41,421 nt of DNA, taken from Clostridia bacterium. GTDB taxonomy: Bacteria > Bacillota > Clostridia > Christensenellales > Aristaeellaceae. Location of the stretch: positions 1 to 41,421 of the forward strand of contig JAFUFC010000090.1 in the NCBI GenBank assembly GCA_017470095.1, in the 5' to 3' direction. Made by a program: the position numbers and the translations under genes. Positions 32,972-40,019 of this stretch are shown one piece after another. Under the pieces are notes generated by a model. It saw only the letters and a program-made list of their open reading frames with translations. It ran no database searches and was not told the origin of the DNA. The stretch's first letter is position 1, and every line of letters begins with the position of its first letter.

Positions 32972-33020
32972 AACTTCTGGTAAGCATACTGGAAGTTTTG
33001 TTTTTTCTTTTTATTTTCTT
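32972..33020 (+). terminator. Possible attenuator in the MATE leader
   Basis: AACTTC (32972-32977) pairs with GAAGTT (32992-32997), with an inner GTA/TAC pair, and is followed by TTGTTTTTTCTTTTT. It lies inside the leader between promoter and start codon, as a drug-inducible attenuator would. The stem is weak and interrupted by mismatches, so this is tentative. Confidence 0.35.
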
Positions 33021-33053
33021 CTTAAATTCCCATTGAAACAAAAAGGAGGGCTG

Positions 33054-34457
33054 ATGATGGATCGATTGCCATCCAAGCAGGATATTTTTGAGCACCATCC
33101 CATCATACAGACCATCATCCGCCTGGCCGTCCCCACGGTGATCGGGCAGATCATTCTGGTCATTTATAATATGGCCGATACTTTTTTTATTGGCCTGACG
33201 GGCAGCGACGCAAAATTGACGGCGGCCACGGTGTGCATGCCGGCCTTCATGTTTTTATCCGCCATTTCCAACTTGTTTGGCATCGGCGGCTCCAGCGTCA
33301 TTTCCCGCGCCCTGGGCAGCGGGGATCGCGAACGGGTGCGCAGGGCCTCTGCCTTTGCCACTTGGGGCTGCCTGCTGCTCACGCTTTGCTATTCTTTTTT
33401 CACACTGGTGTGCTCCGATTTCTTCATTGATCTGCTGGGCGGCCAGGCATCGCAGGTGCACGGCTTTGCCAAAAATTATCTCATGATCACCGTTACCATC
33501 GGCGGCCTGGCCACCGCCATGAGCACCTTCTTTTCCCATCTGATTCGTTCGGAAGGCCACGCCATGCAGGCCAGCGCCGGCATCATGCTGGGGGGCATTT
33601 TAAATATCGCGCTGGACCCGCTGTTCATGTTTGTGATTTTGGCTCCCGGGCAAGAGATCATCGGAGCGGCGGTTGCCACGGCCCTTTCCAACCTTTGCGC
33701 GTTCATTTATTTCTTCTTTATCCTGTTCCGCTATCGCGCCAAGTCTTCCCTGTATTTCAGGCCCTCCAAAGCGATGATGGAAAAATCGGTCATCGCCGGC
33801 ATCCTCAGTGCCGGGCTGCCCGCCTGCCTAATGACGCTGTTTGAAAACATTTCCTACGCCGTGCTGGATAACCTGATGGCCGCTTACGGCATCGCCTGCC
33901 AGGCAGGCTTGGGAGTGGCTAAGAAAATCAATATGCTGGCCCATTGCATCGTGCGGGGCATGTCCCAGGGCGTGCTGCCGCTGATCGGTTACAATTACGC
34001 CGCCAAGAAATTCCGCCGCATGCGGCAGTCCATTGTCTATTCCGGAGCCATGTCCGTGGTGCTGGCGCTGCTGTGCATGGCGGGATGCCTGCTGTTCAAT
34101 CGGCAGCTGGTATCCATTTTTATCCAGGACAGCAATGCGGATTCCATCGAGCACGGTGCCCGGTTCCTGCGCATTCTGTGCCTGGGCGGGCCCTTCTCTG
34201 CCTGCGCATACGCCATCATTTCCTTCTTCCAGGCCACCGGCAAGGGCATGCGTTCCTTCCTGCTGGCCATTCTCCGCAAGGGGTTGCTGGACATTCCCAT
34301 GATGTTCCTGCTGAACCAGTGGATCCCCATCAACGGCATCGTGATGGCCACGCCCATTACCGACGTCATTTGCTGCGTGGTGGCGCTGGTCCTGTTCATT
34401 CCTTTCCTCAAGCGGCACAACGAAACCGGCCCAAAGCCAATCGATGCGGCATCGTAA
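33054..34457 (+). CDS. MATE family efflux transporter (MepA-like)
   Basis: The 467-residue integral membrane protein has about 12 helices and the MATE pattern: AVPTVIGQIILVIYNMADTF in helix 1, GIGGSSVISRALGSGD after helix 2, and the second-half equivalent around GVAKKINMLAHCIVRGMSQG and GYNYAAKKF. MATE proteins expel cationic drugs or dyes using a sodium or proton gradient. AAGGAGG precedes two adjacent ATGs; the second (33057) has slightly better spacing. An in-frame extension to 32934 is not supported, as it begins inside the promoter. It converges with the ABC exporter genes and shares their terminator. Confidence 0.93.
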   Translation: MMDRLPSKQDIFEHHPIIQTIIRLAVPTVIGQIILVIYNMADTFFIGLTGSDAKLTAATVCMPAFMFLSAISNLFGIGGSSVISRALGSGDRERVRRASAFATWGCLLLTLCYSFFTLVCSDFFIDLLGGQASQVHGFAKNYLMITVTIGGLATAMSTFFSHLIRSEGHAMQASAGIMLGGILNIALDPLFMFVILAPGQEIIGAAVATALSNLCAFIYFFFILFRYRAKSSLYFRPSKAMMEKSVIAGILSAGLPACLMTLFENISYAVLDNLMAAYGIACQAGLGVAKKINMLAHCIVRGMSQGVLPLIGYNYAAKKFRRMRQSIVYSGAMSVVLALLCMAGCLLFNRQLVSIFIQDSNADSIEHGARFLRILCLGGPFSACAYAIISFFQATGKGMRSFLLAILRKGLLDIPMMFLLNQWIPINGIVMATPITDVICCVVALVLFIPFLKRHNETGPKPIDAAS

Positions 34458-34494
34458 AAAAATTGCCTCCGGATCTCTCCGGGGCAATTTTTTT
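34456..34494. terminator. Bidirectional terminator between MATE and ABC exporter genes
   Basis: A long stem (arms about 34456-34473 and 34477-34494) starts with an A-run, pairs through ATTGCC and CCGGA, closes on a TCTC loop and ends in seven T. It reads as a terminator on both strands. Confidence 0.9.
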
Positions 34495-34508
34495 GCGCTT
34501 ATTTATTC

Positions 34509-36278
34509 TCACTCAAACTGGGCCGCGTACAACTGATAATAAAATCCTTTTTGATCCATCAGCGTTTCATGGGTGCCCTGTTCGACCACGTCGCCCTGGT
34601 TCAGCACCAGAATCCAATCGGCGTTCTGGATGGTGGAAAGGCGGTGGGCGATGACAAAGCACGTTTTACCGCGCGTCAATTCCCGCATCGCCCGCTGAAT
34701 CTCCCACTCAGTGGAAGTGTCCACGTTAGAGGTGGCCTCGTCCAGGATCAGCATCCGGGCGTCGTAGAGCATGGCGCGGGCAATGGTCAAAAGCTGCTTT
34801 TGGCCCTTCGAAATGTTGCCGCCGTCCTCGCTGATCACCGTCTGATAGCCCTGGGGCAGCCGCATGATGAAGGGATGGATGTGCGCAGCCTTGGCCGCGG
34901 CCACCACCTCTTCCATCGTGGCCCCCTCCTTACCGTAGGCAATATTGTCAAAAATCGTGCCATTGAACACCCAGGTGTCCTGCAACACCATGGCATAAGC
35001 GCCGCGCACGCTTTGGCGCTTCACCTCCCGGATATCGTGGCCGTCCAGGAAAATGGCGCCTTTGTCCACATCATAAAAGCGCATCAGCAAATTGATGATG
35101 GTGGTTTTTCCCGCGCCGGTGGGGCCCACGATGGCGACCAGCTTGCCCGCTTCCGCATGCATGCTCAGATCGTGAATGATGGTTTTGGCCTGATCATAGC
35201 CAAACGCTACGTGGTCCAGCCTCACATCGCCCCGCACGATGGGAAGAACCGCCGCGCCGTGCCGGTCGGTCAATTCCTCTTCCTCATCCAGCAGCACGAA
35301 CACCCGCTCCGCCGCCGCCAGGGCAGAGAACAATTCGTTCACGATTTCCGCGATGGCGTTGATAGGCCCGGCAAACTTGCGGGAATAGAGCACAAAGGAC
35401 GATATAGAGCCCAGGCCGATGTTGCCCCGCATATAGAGCACGGCGCCCAGCAGCACGATCAGGCTGAGGGTCAAATTGTTAATAGCACCCATGGTGGGGC
35501 CAATGGACACGCCGTAGTATTCCGCGTCGTAATAGGCCTCCGCCGTATTGCGGTTGATCCCGTCAAATTTGTTTTCCACGTTGCCTTCGTTGGCGTAGGC
35601 CAGAATGGTCTTTTGCCCGGAGAGCATTTCCTCCACAAAGCCGTTCATTTCGCCATAGCTCTTGGAGCGGCGCACGTAACGCGGCTGGGTGCGCTTGCGC
35701 ATCCGGGTGGTGTATCCAATAGCCACGGGCACAGCCACCAGCGCCACAACCGACAACCGCAGGGAAATGGACAGCATCATGGCCAAAGAACCCACCACCG
35801 TGACCACGCTGGTCAGGATAGAAACCACGTCCGTAGCCATGCAGGTGGAAATCACATCAATATCGTAGGAAACCCGGCTGATGATATCGCCGGCCTGGTG
35901 CCGGTCAAAATATCCCACTGGCAGGCGCATCAGCTTGTCAAACACGGCCTGCCGCATATGCTGGGCCACACGTTTGCTGGTGCGGACCATGACCACATTG
36001 ATCAGAATCGTCAGCAAGGAGGAAGCCAGATAGCAAATCAGCATCCGCACCGCAAAATAGCGGACTCTTTCAAAATTGACCTTGCCAGCCCCGGCAGCCG
36101 CCTCATTGATGGCGTTTCCTGCCAGATGGGGGCCCCAAAGAGCCAGCAGATTGCCGCCCACGCTGAGAACGGCCACCAGCAAAATAACCAGCCGGTAAGG
36201 CCCGAGGAAGGCCAGCAGCCGCCGCAGGGCGCCCCGGGTGTCCCGAGGCTTGCGCAAAATGGAATCCCGCGCCGCCAT
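34509..36278 (-). CDS. Heterodimeric ABC exporter subunit with degenerate signature motif (BmrD-like)
   Basis: The 589-residue protein has a six-helix membrane domain and a nucleotide-binding domain with Walker A GPTGAGKTT, canonical Walker B MLILDEATSNVD and H-loop VIAHRLSTI. The signature motif is altered to NISKGQKQ. In heterodimeric exporters such as BmrCD and TM287/288, one subunit keeps the catalytic Glu and His but has a degenerate signature, and the other shows the reverse, which is what this pair shows. The ATG overlaps the stop of the partner (TAATG). It is third in a MarR-headed operon; multidrug or cell-envelope lipid export is likely. Confidence 0.88.
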   Translation of the reverse strand: MAARDSILRKPRDTRGALRRLLAFLGPYRLVILLVAVLSVGGNLLALWGPHLAGNAINEAAAGAGKVNFERVRYFAVRMLICYLASSLLTILINVVMVRTSKRVAQHMRQAVFDKLMRLPVGYFDRHQAGDIISRVSYDIDVISTCMATDVVSILTSVVTVVGSLAMMLSISLRLSVVALVAVPVAIGYTTRMRKRTQPRYVRRSKSYGEMNGFVEEMLSGQKTILAYANEGNVENKFDGINRNTAEAYYDAEYYGVSIGPTMGAINNLTLSLIVLLGAVLYMRGNIGLGSISSFVLYSRKFAGPINAIAEIVNELFSALAAAERVFVLLDEEEELTDRHGAAVLPIVRGDVRLDHVAFGYDQAKTIIHDLSMHAEAGKLVAIVGPTGAGKTTIINLLMRFYDVDKGAIFLDGHDIREVKRQSVRGAYAMVLQDTWVFNGTIFDNIAYGKEGATMEEVVAAAKAAHIHPFIMRLPQGYQTVISEDGGNISKGQKQLLTIARAMLYDARMLILDEATSNVDTSTEWEIQRAMRELTRGKTCFVIAHRLSTIQNADWILVLNQGDVVEQGTHETLMDQKGFYYQLYAAQFE

Positions 36279-38050
36279 TATGCCACCTCCCCTATCTGCG
36301 TGTGATAAATATCCTGATAGGTTTTGCAAGTGCGCATCAGTTCCTGGTGAGTGCCGTGGCCGATCACCCTTCCCTCCTGCAGCACGATGATATCATCCAG
36401 CGCCATGATGGAGGAAACGCGCTGGGCAATGACCACGGTGGTAGCGCTGCCATGGTGCTCCCGGATGGCCTTTCTCAGCGCCGCGTCGGTGCGGTAATCC
36501 AGCGCGGAGGAAGAATCATCCAGGATCAGTATCTCCGGCTTGGCGGCCAGGGCCCGGGCAATCAGCAGCCGCTGCTTTTGCCCGCCGGAAAAATTGGCCC
36601 CGTGGATCACGGCCTTGTGGTCGTAGGCGTCCTCATATTCCTCCACAAAGCCACGGGCCATGGCGTCTGCCGCCGCCTGGCGGAGCATAACGTCGTCCAC
36701 GTCCCGGCCAAAGGTCACGTTTTCCCGGATGGTGTCGGCAAAAATCACGTCGTTTTGAAACACCACGCCGAATTTCCGGTGCAGCGTATCCTTGTCGTAG
36801 GTGCGCACGTCCTTCCCATCCACAAACACGTGCCCCTCTTGGGGATCGTAAAACCGCATCAGCAGATTGACGATGCTGGTTTTGCCGCTGCCCGTAGCGC
36901 CAATGATGCCAAGCGAACCGCCCTTGGGCACACAGAAGCTGATATCGGACAGGCACTTTTGTCGAGTGGAATGGGCAAAACGCGTGCCGTCCGCGTCTTC
37001 TTCCGCTTCCGTGCCATCCAGATAGCTGAAGCTGACGTGGTCAAACACCAATTTCCCCTTTTGATTCGGTTCCGCCGCCAGGGATACGTCGATGGGTGTC
37101 AAATCTTCCTGTGTCTCCACCACCTCCGCGATGCGGTTGGCCGAGGCGTTGGCTTTGGACAACATCATGAACACACGGTTTAAGCCCATTACGCCCATCA
37201 GGATCATATTAAAATAGGTTAAAAAGGCCAGAATCACACCGGGCTGGGTGGCCCCGCTGTTGACCCTGCGGGCCCCGATGAACACAACCAGCGTCAGCCC
37301 TACATTCAAAAACAGCGTGACCAGCGGGCCAGGCAGCGCCATGATGATGCCGGCTTTGATATCCCGCTTGGCGATATCGCCGTTGGCCCGGGCATACCGC
37401 CGCATTTCATAGGGTTCCTTGCTCAGCGCCTTCACCACACGGATGCCCGTGATATTTTCCCGCATGATGCGCACGATATCATCCATGCTCCGCTGCACCT
37501 GATCATACAGCGGGATGCCCTTCATGGACACATACACCACCAGCGCGATCATCAGTGGAGCCATAACGCACAAAATCGACGCCAGGCCCGTATCCATGGT
37601 CAATGTGATGGCGATACCCCCCAGCAGCATAATGGGTGCGCGAATACCCATGGTCTGCACCATGCGCACAAAATTTTGCACGTTATAGGTATCCGATGTC
37701 ATCCGGGAAATGAGGGACGGCAGCCCCACGGCGTCTATCTGGCGGCCGGACAGGTTCAGCCCCGTGTGGAACAGATCCCGGCGAATAGCGTAGGTGCTGT
37801 TCCGGGATACGCGCACGCTCAGCCGGTTGGCCGTCACGTTGAGCAGGCGCGCGCACACCGTCAGCCCGATCATCACAGCGCCCCAGGCCAGCACCGGCCA
37901 AAATGTTTCGGCAGCGGGCACCACCCGATCCAGCACATGCTCCATCACATAGGGAATCATCAGCTCCAGCAGCGTGCCGGCCAGCTTGATGCCCATCACC
38001 CCCAGGATGAACAGCTTGTATTTGCCAGCGTATTTCCAAATAAATTTCAT
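36278..38050 (-). CDS. Heterodimeric ABC exporter subunit with degenerate catalytic residues (BmrC-like)
   Basis: The 590-residue protein has an exporter membrane domain and a nucleotide-binding domain with Walker A GATGSGKTS and signature NFSGGQKQR. The catalytic Glu after Walker B is Asp (ILILDDSSSALD) and the H-loop His is Gln (VIAQRVSS). This marks it as the non-hydrolytic subunit of a heterodimer. A linker insertion, YLDGTEAEEDADGTRFAHST, enlarges the start of the nucleotide-binding domain. The ATG overlaps the MarR stop (ATGA), so regulator and exporter are co-translated. Confidence 0.88.
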   Translation of the reverse strand: MKFIWKYAGKYKLFILGVMGIKLAGTLLELMIPYVMEHVLDRVVPAAETFWPVLAWGAVMIGLTVCARLLNVTANRLSVRVSRNSTYAIRRDLFHTGLNLSGRQIDAVGLPSLISRMTSDTYNVQNFVRMVQTMGIRAPIMLLGGIAITLTMDTGLASILCVMAPLMIALVVYVSMKGIPLYDQVQRSMDDIVRIMRENITGIRVVKALSKEPYEMRRYARANGDIAKRDIKAGIIMALPGPLVTLFLNVGLTLVVFIGARRVNSGATQPGVILAFLTYFNMILMGVMGLNRVFMMLSKANASANRIAEVVETQEDLTPIDVSLAAEPNQKGKLVFDHVSFSYLDGTEAEEDADGTRFAHSTRQKCLSDISFCVPKGGSLGIIGATGSGKTSIVNLLMRFYDPQEGHVFVDGKDVRTYDKDTLHRKFGVVFQNDVIFADTIRENVTFGRDVDDVMLRQAAADAMARGFVEEYEDAYDHKAVIHGANFSGGQKQRLLIARALAAKPEILILDDSSSALDYRTDAALRKAIREHHGSATTVVIAQRVSSIMALDDIIVLQEGRVIGHGTHQELMRTCKTYQDIYHTQIGEVA

Positions 38051-38508
38051 GGCATTCCCGGTGTGCCGCAAAGGGTCAATTCGCTTTCCGGCATGCCGTC
38101 CTCCTTCCAGCCGTCAATCAGTTTTTCCAGCAGGCGCTGCAATTGCTCCTGCTCCTGCTCGGTCAAGGCGGCATAGCGCACAGTCACATCCGGCCGTGCT
38201 TTCGCTTTTTCCGCCGCCCTACGCCCCTCTGCCGTCAGGGATAGGAGCACCTTGCGCCGGTCCGCTTCATCCCGGCTCCGGCGGATGAACCCCTTTCCTT
38301 CCAGCTTGCTGATCAATTCGCTGATGGACCCGGCCTGAATATTCAGCCGCTCTTGTATCTCACGCTGGCTGATTTTTCCTTCCTCCAGCAGCAGCCGCAG
38401 CACCCGAGCCTGGGTTCTGCCTGCGCAGGAAGAATGATACAGCCGCCGGCCGCATATGCGCAGCAGCTGCGTCAGCTGTTCTTCCTTCATCCTTTCGTTT
38501 TCGCTCAT
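38047..38508 (-). CDS. MarR family transcriptional regulator
   Basis: The 153-residue protein has the MarR winged helix: recognition region KISQREIQERLNIQAGSISELISKLEGKG and wing RRSRDEADRRKVLLSLTAEG. MarR proteins repress exporter operons and release DNA on binding a drug-like ligand. It is the first gene of the operon with the two ABC subunits and probably represses its own promoter at 38532-38560. A GGAAGGAAACC site precedes the ATG. Confidence 0.93.
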   Translation of the reverse strand: MSENERMKEEQLTQLLRICGRRLYHSSCAGRTQARVLRLLLEEGKISQREIQERLNIQAGSISELISKLEGKGFIRRSRDEADRRKVLLSLTAEGRRAAEKAKARPDVTVRYAALTEQEQEQLQRLLEKLIDGWKEDGMPESELTLCGTPGMP

Positions 38509-38531
38509 GGTTTCCTTCCTTTCCGTCCATC

Positions 38532-38560
38532 ATGATAATGCGCCGCCTCCAAAATGTCAA
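38532..38560 (-). promoter_or_regulatory. Promoter of the MarR-ABC exporter operon
   Basis: On the minus strand a perfect TTGACA (38555-38560), a 17-bp spacer and TATCAT (38532-38537) predict a start near 38525, leaving a leader of under 20 nt. A strong promoter of this kind beside a MarR gene is normally held off by the repressor. The rest of 38509-38997 holds repeats B3 and A3 and no gene. Confidence 0.75.
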
Positions 38561-38639
38561 GGTGCCTAATGATTTTCCGGTGAGAGCGCCTGCATATAAA
38601 AACCTTTAAACCACTTGCCGTCCAAAAAGGGCAAAAAAA

Positions 38640-38735
38640 TTCGGCCATTTTTTCGCCCTGGCCATGCCGAAGGTATAGAGCCGCAGCAGCGCTACGTTGA
38701 CTGGAGCAAAGCGCTTCCAGGGCGAAAAATGATCG
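38640..38735. repeat. Repeat family B, copy 3
   Basis: The copy has perfect 13-bp inverted arms, TTTTTCGCCCTGG (38649-38661) and CCAGGGCGAAAAA (38717-38729). It shares the GCAGCGCTACGTT core and the CCCTGG edge with copies 1 and 2. It lies between the MarR promoter and repeat A copy 3. Confidence 0.65.
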
Positions 38736-38755
38736 ATAAGACGTCTTGTTTTAAA

Positions 38756-38993
38756 GAGTGTAGTGTGGGTATCTAAAATGAGGAATGTGCGGTTTCGAGT
38801 AGCTCGGCCTGCGGTGCAAGGCGCTTTGGCGATGGGTGTCCGGGGCCGAAGCGCCCGAAAAATGCTCCCGTGAAGCATTTGCAGCGCAGGTGGGGCGGAA
38901 GCCCTGAGCCGAAGGATCAATCGAGGAAAAACAACGCCAAAGTGCGGCCTGAGACGCCGTAAATGCGTCTTTCCGTATTTTGAAACAGTCTCT
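38756..38993. repeat. Repeat family A, copy 3
   Basis: About 238 bp collinear with copy 2. The left end is degenerate (ATCTAAAATGAGGAATGTGC) and the right end TGAAACAGTCTCT (38981-38993) matches the terminal repeat. The central hairpin is AAATGCT (38860-38866) with AGCATTT (38874-38880), where one pair differs from copy 2 but stays complementary. It ends four bases before the stop codon of the channel gene. Confidence 0.7.
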
Positions 38994-38997
38994 AATA

Positions 38998-39822
38998 TCA
39001 ATCTCCCTTGATCCGGTGTCCGCAATAAGGGCAGTAGGGCTTGGGATCGTCCGGGGTGTCCTCGCTGCCTTTATCGATAGCGGTGGTGAAGCCCGCGGCA
39101 ATGATGCCGGTGGGAATGGCGATGATGCCGATGCCCACCAGGCTGATCAGGGCCGCAAAGAACCGGCCCACCGCCGTGACGGGGTACACGTCCCCATAGC
39201 CCACGGTGGTCAGGGTGCAGATGGCCCACCAGAGAGAAGCGATCACGTTGGGAAACTGCTCCGGCTGCACCGGGTTCTCTACCGTATACATGATGATGGC
39301 GGAAAAGAGCATGACGAAGGCGCACAGCACCACCGAAATGATCAGCCGGGAGGCAGAGGTGCGGATGACCTGCACAATGGTTTGCAGCGCGTCCACATAT
39401 CTTCCCAGCTTGAACACCCGAAACAAGCGAAAAAGCCGGAGCAAACGCACCATGCGCAGAAAACGCATATCCGCCGAAATAAACGGCAGGTAAAAAGGCA
39501 GGATGGCCAGCAGATCAATGATGGCCAGGAAGGAAAAAATGTATTTCAGCCGGGGATGCTTTTCTCCCGGATAGAGCAGATCAGCCGTCCAAATGCGCAG
39601 GATGTATTCGACGGTGAACACCGCCACGGTAAAGGCTTCAAAGGCGGAAAAGACGGCGCGGTAACGGGCGTTCAAATCCTCAAAGGATTCCAGAACGATG
39701 GATACGACGCTGAGCACGATCAGCGTCATGATCAGCAAATCAAAAATCCGACTGGCTCGGTTGTCGCCGTCATCCCGGCTGACGATATCGAAGATTTTTT
39801 CTTTCCATTGTTTCATGCGCAT
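38998..39822 (-). CDS. Voltage-gated potassium channel-like ion transport protein
   Basis: The 274-residue protein has six membrane helices. S4 carries regularly spaced arginines (RFLRMVRLLRLFRLFRVFKL, about 120-139) and the pore has the TVGYGD selectivity filter (about 206-211). This is the KvAP-like bacterial potassium channel architecture. The C-terminus ends in CPYCGHRIK, half of a zinc ribbon, which is uncommon and could pair between subunits of the tetramer. The start at 39822 follows AAAGGG; a start 21 bp further upstream is possible. The gene stands alone; repeat A copy 3 abuts its 3' end. Confidence 0.88.
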   Translation of the reverse strand: MRMKQWKEKIFDIVSRDDGDNRASRIFDLLIMTLIVLSVVSIVLESFEDLNARYRAVFSAFEAFTVAVFTVEYILRIWTADLLYPGEKHPRLKYIFSFLAIIDLLAILPFYLPFISADMRFLRMVRLLRLFRLFRVFKLGRYVDALQTIVQVIRTSASRLIISVVLCAFVMLFSAIIMYTVENPVQPEQFPNVIASLWWAICTLTTVGYGDVYPVTAVGRFFAALISLVGIGIIAIPTGIIAAGFTTAIDKGSEDTPDDPKPYCPYCGHRIKGD

Positions 39823-39852
39823 GATGGTGCCCTTTGCCCCCATTCTGAAAAC

Positions 39853-39875
39853 GGGCGGATGATATCCGCCCCTGC
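39853..39875. repeat. REP-like palindrome
   Basis: GGGCGGAT-GAT-ATCCGCCC is a perfect 8-3-8 palindrome, extended by CTGC. It resembles short GC-rich intergenic palindromes repeated in many gut bacteria and shares the (rev. comp.) GCAGGGGCG sequence with the hairpin at 13431-13458. It lies upstream of the channel gene. Confidence 0.55.
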
Positions 39876-39965
39876 ATTTTTAAAACATTTCCGGCTTCCT
39901 GGGAAGACTTGCTGGTGTTGATACCACGCTATGCTCTTTCAGCTGTTTCGGAGGGACGTGCGGCA

Positions 39966-39999
39966 GGGAACCGCTTTGGGGCTTCAAAAAGCGGTTCCC
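39966..39999 (-). terminator. Hairpin after the acyl-CoA synthetase gene
   Basis: Arms GGGAACCGCTTT (39966-39977) and AAAGCGGTTCCC (39988-39999) pair perfectly around a 10-nt loop, 20 bp after the stop codon. There is no T-run on the minus strand, so it may be a processing or Rho-assisted end. Confidence 0.5.
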
Positions 40000-40019
40000 T
40001 CCTGCAATATTTATACCTT

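Noticed and set aside
38606-39101. Minus-strand open frames in repeats, sharing peptide text with frames in copies at 15.2 and 3.1 kb
   Set aside because: The shared peptides follow from the repeated DNA. No ribosome binding site or protein family supports them, and the frames are not kept through copy 1.
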